From Chrysomallon squamiferum (Eukaryota; Mollusca; Gastropoda; Neomphalida; Peltospiridae), in assembly GCA_012295275.1 (NCBI GenBank), contig CM022670.1, positions 20,416,198 to 20,480,197 on the forward strand: DNA of 64,000 nt, in the 5' to 3' direction. The position numbers and the translations under genes were made by a program. Below, piece after piece: positions 42,103 through 50,749 of the stretch. Under the pieces are notes generated by a model. The model saw only the letters and a list, made by a program, of their open reading frames with translations, did no database searches and was not told the DNA's origin. Position 1 is the stretch's first letter, and every line of letters begins with the position of its first letter.

Positions 42103-42966
42103 CATTTCAGAACAAACATACTAAAAATATCTGAAAAAATCTATCTTAAAATGTCAGCATTAAAGTTTCGTGTAAACATTTTCTGAGAAATAACAAATGT
42201 CAAACGAGACATAAAAACAAAACAAAAAGAGCATATATTAAAATGAAATTTGTTTTACATCTATTATTTGATACTAATCTACTTTAAAGCTATTTTCATA
42301 TGTTGATGTAATGCAGTATTTACCAAAGAAATAACTGTCTAACTGATTATTAATAATGATGCATAATGTAATAGCATGGTGATTATTTGATCTGACATTT
42401 CTCAGAGGAATGTGTAGAATTTGAAACAAATGAGTTATATTGATTCTAAAAACTAATTTATACTAGAACGTAACAGTACATGTGGATAAATATACTGATA
42501 TATGTGGATAAATATAATGGGACCTACAATTATATTTAGTATTGTAACATTATTCTTATTGTTTATGATTATATTTTCTTCTTCCTATTGTTATTTATAT
42601 TTATATTATTATTGTTCCTGTTCTTGTTCTTATTATTATCGTTAGCAGTAGAAGTGGTATTGGTTGTAGTAATAGTAGCTGATGTAATAATAATAATAAT
42701 ATTAGAGATAGTAATGCTATAAAGAATAAGAATAATAATAATATTAGAGATAGTAATGCTATAAAGAATAACAATAATAATATCACCATCACCAACAATA
42801 ATAAATTGCATAAAAAAACACAAAACTGTTTGTTTTAAAAATCCCTCTGAATACTACACCCAGCACAATAAAAAATTATGATCTCACCTCTAAAAGAAAC
42901 TTTTGCCAGTCGCTCGGTCTTTCCACGTAAATGTTCCACATATTTGAGATTGAGAAGTAAAGCCAT
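318..42966 (-). CDS. OTOF: Otoferlin-class ferlin, N-terminal exons 1-3 (C2A domain start), partial
   Basis: Three minus-strand exons (42888-42966, 802-860, 318-406) join in frame, phases 1+2 and 0, to give 75 codons plus two bases. The gene runs off the left edge. The start reads MALLLNLKYVEHLRGK, then LAKVSFRG, the exon 2 stretch KIVENVDDTVWFDE, and the exon 3 stretch SFEWPVARPIESEEV followed by YNYNKYLSN. From memory of vertebrate otoferlin this aligns without gaps at its N terminus: MALL start, LRG, AKVxFRG, VLEN, FDExFxWPVA, FNYSKxxSN. Dysferlin and myoferlin start differently, so this is the otoferlin type. Ferlins are tail-anchored multi-C2 proteins of vesicle fusion; otoferlin acts in hair-cell synaptic exocytosis. 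Its C2A is known to have a short top loop and to bind no calcium, and the same short loop (HLRGKTERL) is seen here. The start has A at -3 and G at +4. Cellular role in this animal is not known. Confidence 0.88.
407..801 (-). repeat. Ferlin intron 2 with degenerate GGTTAAAAAT repeats
   Basis: This 395-bp intron is largely made of loosely repeated units of roughly 20-30 bp around GGTTAAAAA plus TATATTA or GTTAGAAAA, between about 450 and 755, then a short (GT)n at 768-782. No coding sign. Confidence 0.6.
802..860 (-). CDS. OTOF: Ferlin coding exon 2
   Basis: 59 bases between acceptor ATTATTTCAG (870-861) and donor GTAAGT (801-796). Two bases complete the split glycine, then 19 codons VSHYTKIVEN...WFDE. 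It is phase 0 at the 3' end. The sequence lines up with the otoferlin stretch that contains VLEN and FDE. Without exon 1 and exon 3 it would be too short to recognise. Confidence 0.86.
3826..4055 (-). mobile_element. Diverged molluscan tRNA-type SINE fragment
   Basis: Reads in antisense to the SINE: AGAGAGGAAACCTG, a CTTTTCGATTAGCAGGAAC segment, TTATGTGCACC then TCACAGGTGGGAAAACACAT, and a final TTTCCCATTCCAG-like piece. This order matches the widespread molluscan SINE as I know it. Old copy with many substitutions; family name not assigned. Confidence 0.6.
5960..6190 (-). mobile_element. Diverged SINE fragment (head part)
   Basis: Antisense match to the SINE body and head: GTTTCTGGCTAGAATGAGAAA, then a GATGCTGTGACAGAACATGC-like stretch and GCCACTAAATTTCTACAGC followed by CCCC. 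These correspond to the usual GCTGGAACGAGAAA, GATCC-GTGACCGACC and CACTGGGCTACGTCCCGCCCC parts. Boundaries approximate. Confidence 0.5.
6440..6597. repeat. 20-bp minisatellite (CACTGATCCA unit)
   Basis: About seven degenerate copies of a unit of about 20 bp built on CACTGATCCA followed by a variable TTCA-rich half, for example at 6487, 6509 and 6529. It lies in ferlin intron 1. Confidence 0.7.
7160..7335. repeat. Two tandem copies of an approx. 118-bp segment
   Basis: The stretch TATTTTGAACGTGATG...CTTATTTGAAAACTGATC near 7166-7215 recurs near 7284-7333 with few changes, spacing about 118 bp. Related TAATTATTTT-rich repeats precede it from 6870. Confidence 0.5.
13942..13984. repeat. (TTTG)n microsatellite
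   Basis: About ten copies of the TTTG tetranucleotide with one TTGC interruption, in ferlin intron 1. Confidence 0.9.
15445..15515. repeat. (GT)n microsatellite
   Basis: Two GT runs separated by TATAA, about 70 bp together. The apparent Cys-Val open frames over it are an artefact of the dinucleotide. Confidence 0.95.
16690..16800 (+). mobile_element. Diverged SINE fragment
   Basis: Contains TATGTGAAAGAACCCTTTCT, AACTGAAAAACAATAGTGGG and TTTTCTTTGTCATTCATG, in the order of the SINE segment that normally reads AAAGATCCCTTGCTGCTAAT, then AGTGGGTTTCCTC. Heavily decayed. Confidence 0.4.
21340..21655. repeat. Degenerate TATG/TGTA-rich simple repeat
   Basis: About 310 bp of interrupted TATGTG, TATGTA and TGTCTG units. 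Both strands stay open over it only because stop codons are rare in this composition; not a gene. Confidence 0.85.
22151..22200. repeat. (GT)n microsatellite
   Basis: A run of about 20 GT units after TGTGTGTATC, in ferlin intron 1. Confidence 0.95.
22905..23225 (+). mobile_element. Near full-length tRNA-type SINE
   Basis: Best-preserved SINE copy in the window. A tRNA-like head with A-box-like TGGCTCACTGATTAG at about 22908 and a decayed B box (GGGTTGCAGAATAACTC near 22944) is followed by body motifs CAGCCAGTGCTTGAC, TGTGGTATGTGTTTTCCTGT, ATAAAAGATCCCTTG and GTGGGTTTCCTC. The tail is TAATAAACATAACATTTCTC. Motifs and order match the common molluscan SINE from general knowledge. The open frames over it are not genes. 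Confidence 0.72.
24101..24740. repeat. 45-bp minisatellite, about 14 diverged copies
   Basis: The unit combines AAAGGAAAGGATATAGACAG, ATATTGTGTGGTAATTAG and TACATTA, about 45 bp in total. Copies vary by substitutions and short deletions. As 45 is a multiple of three, one frame stays open for part of the array and gives a repetitive peptide, which I do not regard as a gene. Confidence 0.8.
26995..27195 (-). mobile_element. Possible SINE remnant
   Basis: Segments TTTGTAATTAGCAGTAACAT, GAGAAACAGACAAAACCCAC, CTGCACCATCCC and GGGACACTGACTGGAACAGG resemble the SINE in antisense order, though rearranged. Weak call. Confidence 0.35.
28795..28940 (+). mobile_element. SINE 3' part
   Basis: Contains ATACCTTGCTGCTATTCA, CAGTGGGTTTTTTCTTTC, ATCTGTATCATTCTTAACG and the tail TAAATTAAACATTTCCTTCT. 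This is the 3' half of the same SINE as at 22905-23225, truncated at the 5' side. Confidence 0.65.
31309..31446. repeat. Compound (GA)n and (AAT)n microsatellites
   Basis: (GA)n from 31309 to 31364 and (AAT)n from 31390 to 31446 with a short A-rich spacer. The Ser-Leu and Tyr-rich open frames on the other strand are artefacts. Confidence 0.95.
32590..32760 (-). mobile_element. SINE fragment
   Basis: AGAGAGGAAACCTCAC, ATTGATTAGCAGCTAGG, GATCTTTTATATGAATG and TTCCCATAGAGATAAAAG match, in antisense order, the SINE segment GAGGAAACCCG, GATTAGCAGCAAGGGATC, TTTTATATGCACC. Confidence 0.6.
33775..33985. repeat. Degenerate tandem repeat with AAGTAGGAGTAA core
   Basis: Several copies of a core close to AGTAGGAGTAA followed by a TTTTAAA or TTTTAAAATAGAA arm, spaced irregularly by roughly 35-55 bp. 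Low-complexity relic inside ferlin intron 1. Confidence 0.45.
35965..36300. repeat. Approx. 97-bp tandem repeat, 3+ copies
   Basis: Copies start near 35969, 36066 (partial), 36097 and 36190, ending near 36288. Shared blocks: TTGTTCTCACACAGTATATC, AGTTATGAGTATCTG, TTAAACACTTTGCTATTACA and GTGACTGTAGTAACACTG. The more diverged 35690-35960 stretch has TACAGTGA and TTGTACA echoes and may be an older part. Confidence 0.7.
36748..36866. repeat. Compound (GT)n-(GA)n microsatellite
   Basis: About 65 bp of GT directly followed by about 50 bp of GA. The Cys-Val, Arg-Glu, Thr-His and Ser-Leu open frames over it are artefacts. Confidence 0.95.
37185..37415. repeat. Degenerate TTTTCTATAATTATTA repeat
   Basis: Eight or so loosely repeated units of about 25-30 bp with a TTTTCTATAATTATTA-like core, varying as TTTCCTATAATTATTAT, TTTTCTGTAATTGTTA and TTTGCTGTAATTATTA. 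Confidence 0.6.
38500..38538. repeat. (AAT)n microsatellite
   Basis: About 13 AAT units, followed by CAA/AAT-rich sequence to about 38635. The Asn-rich open frame is an artefact. Confidence 0.9.
38935..39060 (-). mobile_element. Possible SINE remnant
   Basis: GTGGCCTTTGGTAGAGCACT, GGCAGGAGCTGG and GATCCTGTGATAGATCATAC followed by CCCC recall the antisense SINE segment from the GGCCTTTGATATACC motif to the GATCC-GTGACC motif. Decayed. Confidence 0.4.
40164..40270. repeat. Palindromic element (hairpin, about 45-bp arms)
   Basis: Left arm from about 40171 reads ATATGGAGCCTCTAGTCTG, then TTAATATTTTTGCAACTG, then TA repeats. The right arm to about 40268 is its near-exact reverse complement (TTGCAAAAATAAATATTAAC, AGACTAGGTGCTCCATATAT). 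Differences are a two-base change and one 4-base insertion. The centre is a TA run near 40218. It looks like a small inverted-repeat element or a MITE folded to two termini; no open frame. Confidence 0.75.
42039..42099. repeat. (CT)n microsatellite in ferlin intron 1
   Basis: About 30 CT units on the plus strand, so (GA)n in the sense of ferlin transcription, about 790 bp downstream of coding exon 1. Open frames of Ser-Leu and Arg-Glu type over it are artefacts. Confidence 0.95.
42888..42966 (-). CDS. OTOF: Ferlin coding exon 1
   Basis: ATG at 42966-42964, 26 codons plus one base, ending at G 42888 followed by donor GTGAGA (42887-42882). It encodes the first beta strands of C2A (MALLLNLKYV...AKVSFR). 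The last base pairs with the first two bases of exon 2 to make a glycine codon, giving the FRG motif of otoferlins. It holds three CpGs in an otherwise CpG-poor neighbourhood, as expected for conserved coding sequence. Confidence 0.87.
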
Positions 42967-43240
42967 ATTGAGAAGAACACTTAGTTCAACTTGCTCGGTG
43001 TTTCATCTGTCTCTCTCTCTTTCTCCCAGCTCAGTCTGTTTGTGAATTGTGTGTGGGCTGGACCATGAACACTGTGAACACACAACAACATTACAACAAG
43101 CAGATAGATGATAATTATTACATTATTAATGCACCCAGTACTCAGCCTCGGAGACTTGTATCTACATGCAGCACTGTACAACTTTTACTTCCACTCTGCA
43201 TTCACTCAGTGAACATGGTTATTGATTTTTCACCCTCCTA
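42967..43240 (-). promoter_or_regulatory. 5' flank of ferlin exon 1 (5' UTR and possible promoter)
   Basis: Sequence immediately upstream of the ferlin ATG. Less AT-rich than its surroundings, with a purine stretch of GAGA type in the sense direction near 43010-43025. No clear TATA box or initiator can be assigned. A TTGTGTGTTCACAG acceptor-like site on the minus strand near 43076-43089 would allow an upstream untranslated exon. The plus-strand open frame here is not supported by any motif. Confidence 0.35.
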
Positions 43241-43814
43241 ACACAAAGGCTTTATGTATTATCCCTTGAAGCTTTTTTATATTTATATACATTTGTTTAG
43301 CTTATTTTAAAAAAATAAAAATAAAAAAATAAAAAACTTAAAAAATATATAAATATATATATATTTTTTAAATTATAATGTTTTGCTGGTAATAACACAA
43401 CTGTTGTAAAGCTGACTTACATTTATATATATATATATTTGTTTTTTTGTTTTCTTCTGGTTTCTCATTAAGTCATTGACTTAACTCCCTGCAGTGACTA
43501 GAAGCGATACACAGATACAGTGGTCTGGCTCAGTGGCTGGATGGAAAACAACACATTACTTTACACAACTGGATTAAATAAAGGGCCCAAGCTGATCATA
43601 AAAGCTCAGTGGCAGAGTCTAGGGGAGTAGGCCAGCATGGTGATTGGAGTGAGAAAAAACAAATAGCTCATGTTTAAGAAGTGGAACTAAATTTTCCTCT
43701 TTGCAGACCAATTAAAGAGTAGCCAAAACAAGCCAGGGGCAGGTCCAGAACAAATAAAAGTGGTTTTATGATGTTATGACAGGGTGTTATGAAAGAATAT
43801 AAAATAAAGAAATA

Positions 43815-43965
43815 ATAATAATAACAATAATAACAATAATTACAATAATAATAATAATAATAATAATAACAATAATATTAATGATGATGATGATGATAAT
43901 AATATTACATATATAAAAAATGATGATGATGATGATAATGATAATAATAAAACAACAATAATGAT
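43815..43965. repeat. AAT/ATG trinucleotide repeat cluster
   Basis: Mixed AAT, AAC and GAT trinucleotide runs. The Ile-rich minus-strand open frame over it is an artefact. Confidence 0.85.
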
Positions 43966-46954
43966 ATAACAATTGAAAAATATTTTCAGGTTACTTTACT
44001 TCAATTTTTTTTTTTTTTTAACATATAAAATAAAACCTTATAATTATGATACTCATGATGTTAATTGTGGGGATTGTGGTTTACAAGCAGTCATAGAGAT
44101 ACATACACAGTATACATATCTCCATCTATCTGTCTATCTGTTGACATCCATCCTTCTATCCATCTATGTAAATACATACAATAAACATATTTTGAATATT
44201 CATAAACTATTTAAATTAAACTAAAGAATTTAACACATGGTAAAGCAGCAGCCAAGAGCCAGGTCTAGTATTGTTCTAGAAGTAAATAAATGTTCATAAT
44301 TTGAAATCATTGAATGTTTTGTACTAGGATTAATTTTTAATGAAAAACTTATGTTCACCACATAAGCTGAAGGGAAAGATCCACACACAGAAAAAGGTGG
44401 TTCTTTTTTGATCCAGTATAAATGAAAATGTTTATCACCAAACAATTTAATTTAATGTACAGAATAATTAAATGACAAATTATGTTAGTAGCATATGGTC
44501 TAAACCAGAATGAGAAAATAGTAAGAAGACTGAGATGCAAAGCATTCAAGCATAAAATATGTAATGAATTCACATATATACTTATCTGTAACACATACAC
44601 TCATACACATACATATAAATGCACATATACATAAACATATCCATAATTCATGTAAATAAGTAAATATATAAATGCAGATGTACCTACCTACTTACCTTCA
44701 TCCATAAATACATAATACATACATACACACACACATATAAAAATATATGGATGTAAATATAAAAACCAAAATTAAAAGACGAAAAGCCACATCTCAAAAA
44801 ACTATAAAATAAAAAAAAATAAAAGTATAAAAAAAAAAACAAAAAAAAAAACAACAACAACCAAAAAACCAAATATATGAATTTTTTATCATTCAAACTC
44901 TTCAAAGTTGAAAAATAAACTTTAATGTAAAACAAAGACAAAATGCATCAGTATTGTTGAAATTTAAACTTTAACCATTCAGTTTGTATTTTCTTTTTTA
45001 TTTGGACTCTCCATCTTTTTTTTGGTTGCTAATGACATAAGCTTGAAGGCACCATCTGCACTTCACTGCAGCTTTCTCTGGTTTTAGCACTGAAACTGCA
45101 AAATCTAATCAGACCATCTAATGGCTATCGTACATTCTACTTAATGGGGGAAAAAAGCCCCACAAAATGAATAAGAAAAAGTAAGGAAATAAAATAACAA
45201 GAAACCCCTCTCCAGGCATGTTCACATTTGGTTTGTTTGGGTTAAATTAATTAATTATTAAATAAAGATTAGAGTAGACTGTATTTCACAGGTTCAGTAC
45301 TCATGAGAACCATCAGTGTTTCATTGCAAAGAAAGACATTTGACAAGTATAGAAAATAGTGACTGGTCTATAAAAAGCAGTCATTTGGAAGGTGTACTTC
45401 TTAAGATCATCAGTTTTTCGTTCTTAAGAAACACATTGTTTTCAAGCATGAAGGAAAAATTAGGATTATTTTTTCATTATGGCTAGTGCTCAGTGTCTGG
45501 TGATGTTTTTTATAAGCTGTTTGTAGAAGATTCCTTGAATCTGATCAGATACAGCAGCACTTAAAAAGTCAGCTTCAGGTTTTATCTTTCAGATTATTAT
45601 TGTAAAAACCAATACAAAAAAAAACAAAAAACAACATATAGCCATATTATTTGATCAAGCATTAGAAACAGTAAATACAGCAGATAACTTATATATAAGT
45701 TCAGTTTTGATGTACTAAGTATTTTTATGAACTGAAATGTAATTTACAGTATTTGTGGCATAGAACATGCTACTTAATACAAATTTTGTCACAGTTAAAA
45801 GAAGAGTTAATTGTAAACTATTTTCCACAATCACTCCATTAAGACACACTATCTAAGAACTTATGCCATTTAAGAGAAAATAAAATAAAATAAAGCAGTT
45901 TCTAAACAGAGTGGCACTTCATGTTCAAAGGCTTCTTTCCTGTATGAAACTTCAAAAACAAATTAATAAATAAATATGAAAATTAAAATAAATACATAAC
46001 ATAAATTAAAAATAAAATAAAAGTAACAATAAACTTTAAATAATTAAAAACAAAACAAACCTAAGTTTAAAAAAAGAAAGAAATAAAATGTAAAATAGAA
46101 ATTAGTTTACAACAAAACACTTTAAAAAAAAGTATCATTACCATGCAATGATAAACAACAAAACAAAAAACACACATATACAAAACCCACTCCAAACAAA
46201 TTACTAACAGATATACTTTCTTCCCTATACACTCTCCCACCCCCCAAAAAACTAAAACAACAATCATGAAACAAAACATCTTCAAAAATAAATTCACAAT
46301 AACCAAAGTACAGAAATATGATAAACAGAACACAAATGCCCAAAAGACAACAAAACAAACAATAACACCCAACTGAAACCAAAAACAGTACTTGCACACA
46401 CACAAACAAAAGCCAATAAAACTTTCAAAATTGTACGAGTTATATGAAACAGCAAAAAAGAAGGGAACAAAACAAACATTAAACTAAAAATGAAAACTAA
46501 GAAAACTCTAAAGTTGTTTACTTTCAGACAATACAGCTGAACTTCATTTTCCTTTCACCAGTTTTTCACAAATGTAAACTCTTTTTAATGAGTTATTGTG
46601 GAGGAAATGATTTGCTTAATTAACAGAAGCACACATTTCAGTAAAATGACCTTTCATCAATAAATTTTTAATCTACGGCTTTCAACATCTTATCAGTTAT
46701 GTTACAGATAAGGAAACTAAATTTCAATTTGCTGGGTCATTCTAACATTGTGGTCTATTTTCAGTTGGGACAGCAAATTACTCTTGTTCTTTCAGCTGCT
46801 TTAGTGTCTCGCTGTTTGAATAATACATGCTGTTTGGTCATAAAACTGTTTGTAAGGACTGATTGGATCTTGTCTGTAATCATTACTTAGTCATGATATT
46901 AGATCATTGTGCTTTCAGCCATAACATGCAATTAGTAACTGTGAAATAACTGTG

Positions 46955-47490
46955 TGAAAAAGCAATCTTTTTCATTGGCTATCAAATGGTATTTTTCAGT
47001 AATTTATTTCAGTGGCTGTGATGTTGTTTTTATCAGTGAATCAAATTTTTTCAATGGTTGTTAAGTAATATTTATAAGTATTCTGAGATTTTTCATTGGT
47101 TGTCGTAAGTAAATCCAGTTTTCTCATTGTCTGTTGATGTAAATTCAGTTATTTCTGTGACATATATCAATTATTTCATTGTGAAGTGGCACATATCAGT
47201 AAATTCAAATATTACATTGGCTATGAAGTGATCTTTATCAATAAATTCAGTTATTTCATTGGCTGTGAAGTGGCATGAAATTATATCAGTAAAAATATAT
47301 ATTTTTAAAAACTGGTTCTGATATGTCATTTATCAGTAAATCCAATTTTCTCATTGGCTACTGATATGACAGTTATCAGTAAATTAAGTTATATGATTTG
47401 TCAACAAATTTAGCTTTTTCAATGAGTGTAATGTAGCATTTTTCAGTAAATTCCGTTATTTCATTGTTGTAAAGTGGCATTTATGATTTT
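46955..47490. repeat. Approx. 42-45-bp minisatellite, about 12 copies
   Basis: The unit joins TTTATCAGTAAATTCAGTTA, TTTCATTGGC and TGTGAAGTGGCA. Copies differ by substitutions and small indels; the cleanest are around 47160-47280 and 47320-47470. No open frame of interest. Confidence 0.8.
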
Positions 47491-48572
47491 CTTCTTTGAT
47501 GTAGCTGATGAACACTTCTGTTCTTCAGTGAATTAAACATCAGTATTTGTAGACTAGATTAATAATTTGTGTTTTATTTATCACTTCAGTGTTGAAACCA
47601 GATAATAACTGTGTAAGAAATGTAGTTATATTTCTTATTACAATTTTAACATTATGAAACTGCAGTGGTTTTTGGACAAAATATTTCATTGATTTTGTAT
47701 ATATATTTATAAACATGTAAGTACAGTATTTGTATACACACTATATCATATATCTAAACTGAAAATATATATATAGTTTTTAATATATACAGTGTTTATC
47801 TTATGAGAGACATATAATACACTGTTTCATTTCACAAGCATATACATGGTATTTACCCATTGTCTGTGCATGGTCCAGAAACTCTCAGAAATATTAATTC
47901 TTTGTAATCAAATCAGTATTCAGAGCCATTTCCTTAATGCAGTGCAGTGAGCTCATTCTTGTAATAATCTTCACAGGCCTCAGATTGTATCTGGACATTC
48001 TCTAAACCAATAAAATACACTGTGAAATATCCAAAGTCATAAACTAATTAGTATTGTATTATTAATCTTTAGGGCATGTTCCTCCTTAAGTTTTGAACAC
48101 AGAATTAAAATGTATTATTTTACTTACAGTAGTGTTCATTTTTTTTCTTTTTCTTGTCTGCATGTTAGGTTGTATTATGATGATTCTTTGATTTGCCATA
48201 ATCTGTCACTAACTGTTTCATCCATCTAATCAGCAAATCATCCATTGACCATCTCATCCACTAATTAAATGGCCCATGGCCCATAAGCCTACTAACTACC
48301 TAAAGATTAGTTCTGTTATCTACAGGTTCAGTACATCACACACTAACTGAAACACTCTCAAAGGCCTAACTTCTTACTCATTAATTCATCTGTTCTTTTT
48401 CATTCACCCACAAATTCACCCAGTTAATAAATCATTCATCCAGTCCACATTAATTTTCATTCAGTTTCTCATCAACACTTACTTATTTTCTTATCATCAC
48501 TGAATCATTTATCACCCACCTACCCACTCGTTTACTCAACCACCTACTCCATCACGTACTGTCAAAAATAGA

Positions 48573-48616
48573 CAAAAAAAAAAAAAAAAAAAAAAAATAA
48601 AATAAAAAAAAAAATA
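48573..48616. repeat. Poly-A tract
   Basis: A-rich run with a few T interruptions. It may be a retroelement tail or slippage product; no retroelement body is recognisable beside it. Confidence 0.85.
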
Positions 48617-49478
48617 TTGAAGAAAATTGCTTATATTTATTATTCTAATAATTATATATATATAACTGCAATTATAATGATAAAATATGAACTCAGTTTA
48701 GGAAATCTTCAGAATAAACAGCATTGATTTAAATCAACAGCCCTTAGTAAAATATTTACCACATTTTTACAATAACCTTTAAACTTCTGTACAAATTAAC
48801 ACAAGACTAACAAATGAAGCTATAAGCAATCCAATTTCCTCTTTCATGTTAAAATTCTAAACACCATGCTGGCTTTTCATTAGTCTGTAAAAATGAAAAC
48901 TCCCACCTATGTGGTCAAAAAAACCAGAAGGTTAGACGGAAACAGAACGAGGAAAGAGAGAGAGAGGAATCATTTAGTAAACATGTTATTGTGGGATTAG
49001 TAATAAAACAAAATATACATACCATTCCGTCTGTGACTAGAGTTAAATACTTCTGTGTCATACTTATTTTGATAAAGGTTTTTATCATTATATATTTAAG
49101 TAAAAAAAGTATATATACAAAAAATGTAAAAAACAAAAACCAAAACAATCCAATAATTTTTTTTTAATAATAATCAAAAAAAAAAAAAAAAAAGAAAGAA
49201 AAATAATAATAATTAAAAAAAAAAGCGCCCCAAACATTCAAAGACAAACAAATAAAAAAATCACAAAATATACAAAAAATAACAATGCCCATAACAAAAG
49301 ACAAGAACAAATAAAACAACAAAAACGCTTGTTAATATAATTCCGATATTCAGAAAGCTGGGTGTTGTTGAAGGGAGGTAACTATATTTATCTATAACAC
49401 TGTTACTGAAGCAGTGATTCTTTAGTTTCGATCCCTCTGATGATGTTATGAAATACCTGGTATTTTTAAAAAATTATA

Positions 49479-49482
<4 letters not shown>

Positions 49483-49520
<38 letters not shown>

Positions 49521-49540
49521 AAATAAAAAAAAAAAAAAAA
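49483..49540. repeat. Poly-A tract
   Basis: Nearly pure A run with G and T interruptions. No recognisable retroelement next to it. Confidence 0.85.
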
Positions 49541-50749
49541 GAAGTAAAAAACAAAACAATATTTTTCTTTTTAATATAAATAAATTTCAAAAAGGGGTCT
49601 GATAATACGAAGAGAATATTTTATGAATAAATCGTGCCAAAAGAGTTTGTACAAATCATTTTTTGTAGTCACACAGCCGAAAGGGTTTAATGTGTTTCAG
49701 AGGTTTTTCTCATTTTAATCGCTAGCTGTGTACTCATTTGCAAAATCAAAAACGGTTAAACTTTTATTACAAATCAGTACAATTATATCGCCTAAATATT
49801 TGTTACTTTTGAGAATTAGCCTTTGATAAAATTAAATTACATCTGCAGACAATTTCTGAAAAACAATTTACTTTCAATAAGATTTAACAGATAAGTAAAA
49901 TTTAGTAGTGTAGATTTGCTATCCGAATTCATTATTTCCAAAGCCGGGTACAGCACGGAAAAAAATAAGAAAAAAATAATAATTATTATTTTTTCTGTTT
50001 TTCTGTTTTTTTTTTTTTAAATACAAGTATAATTTAACATATTTACTATAGTGTTATTTGGGGAAAATGGGACACCAATCTGATTCTGTCTCGCTAATTC
50101 CCCAAAACGTATTAAATTTTACTTTTGTTTCGTAATCCAAGGGGCGTAACTCTGATAAAACTGTTGATAAGCTGTAACAAACAAATGCGGTCTACAGTAA
50201 TATACTTCCTTCTTGATTTTATATAAACATTTTTTTTTTATAAAAAAATCCTTATAATGAAAATATGATATTACGAAATAGGCAATATAATTTTAAAATA
50301 TCACATTTATGTATTGCTCTTATTTCTGTTTGGAGCAGCAATCTTGTTTCTGAAGTACGAGTGAAACTGGAGATTTGAAATAATAATAAAAAATTGCTGT
50401 ATACTTTTTTATTTACATGTTAAATTTCTTTCTTTCTTTCTTTCAGTGTTTCTTTCTTTTTATTATTTCATAAATAAAACTCAGAAAGGTAATTTTAACC
50501 CTTTATTCAAAATTCTTTGAAATTCTACTCTGGGATCTTAATCCACTGGGTCATTTCTAAATATGCTGAAAAATACATAGCTTAAAATTGAAATATCAAG
50601 AATGTCGTGTTTTGAAAAATAAAATTGGATTTTTTTTTTTATCATCAGTGTTTTTGTTTTGGATGTTGCTGGCTATTTGTTCGTTTGTTTATGTCCTTCA
50701 GTGTTTGTATGTTTGCGTCTTTTTCTACATTTCTGTTTTCAAAAAAATC

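Larger units (their letters stand above)
861..42887 (-). other. OTOF: Ferlin intron 1, about 42.0 kb
   Basis: The span between the donor of coding exon 1 and the acceptor of exon 2. Because exon 1 and exon 2 align gap-free to otoferlin, no coding exon needs to lie between them. The open frames inside are short, mostly low-complexity and lack splice-supported protein similarity. The content that can be named is listed separately: SINE remnants, GT, GA, CT, AAT and TTTG microsatellites, minisatellites of about 20, 45 and 97 bp, and a palindromic element near 40.2 kb. The rest is AT-rich unique sequence very poor in CpG, where I see nothing else. Confidence 0.78.
43241..50749. other. Intergenic region between ferlin and lectin genes
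   Basis: About 7.5 kb with no supported gene. It holds AAT/ATG trinucleotide runs (43815-43965), a TATC-rich patch near 44110-44170, the minisatellite at 46.96-47.49 kb, and poly-A tracts at 48573-48616 and 49483-49540. CpG is scarce up to about 48.9 kb and common after about 49.2 kb. The last few hundred bases should include the 3' UTR of the minus-strand lectin gene; a TTTATT (AATAAA on the minus strand) near 50457 is one possible poly-A signal. Confidence 0.6.
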
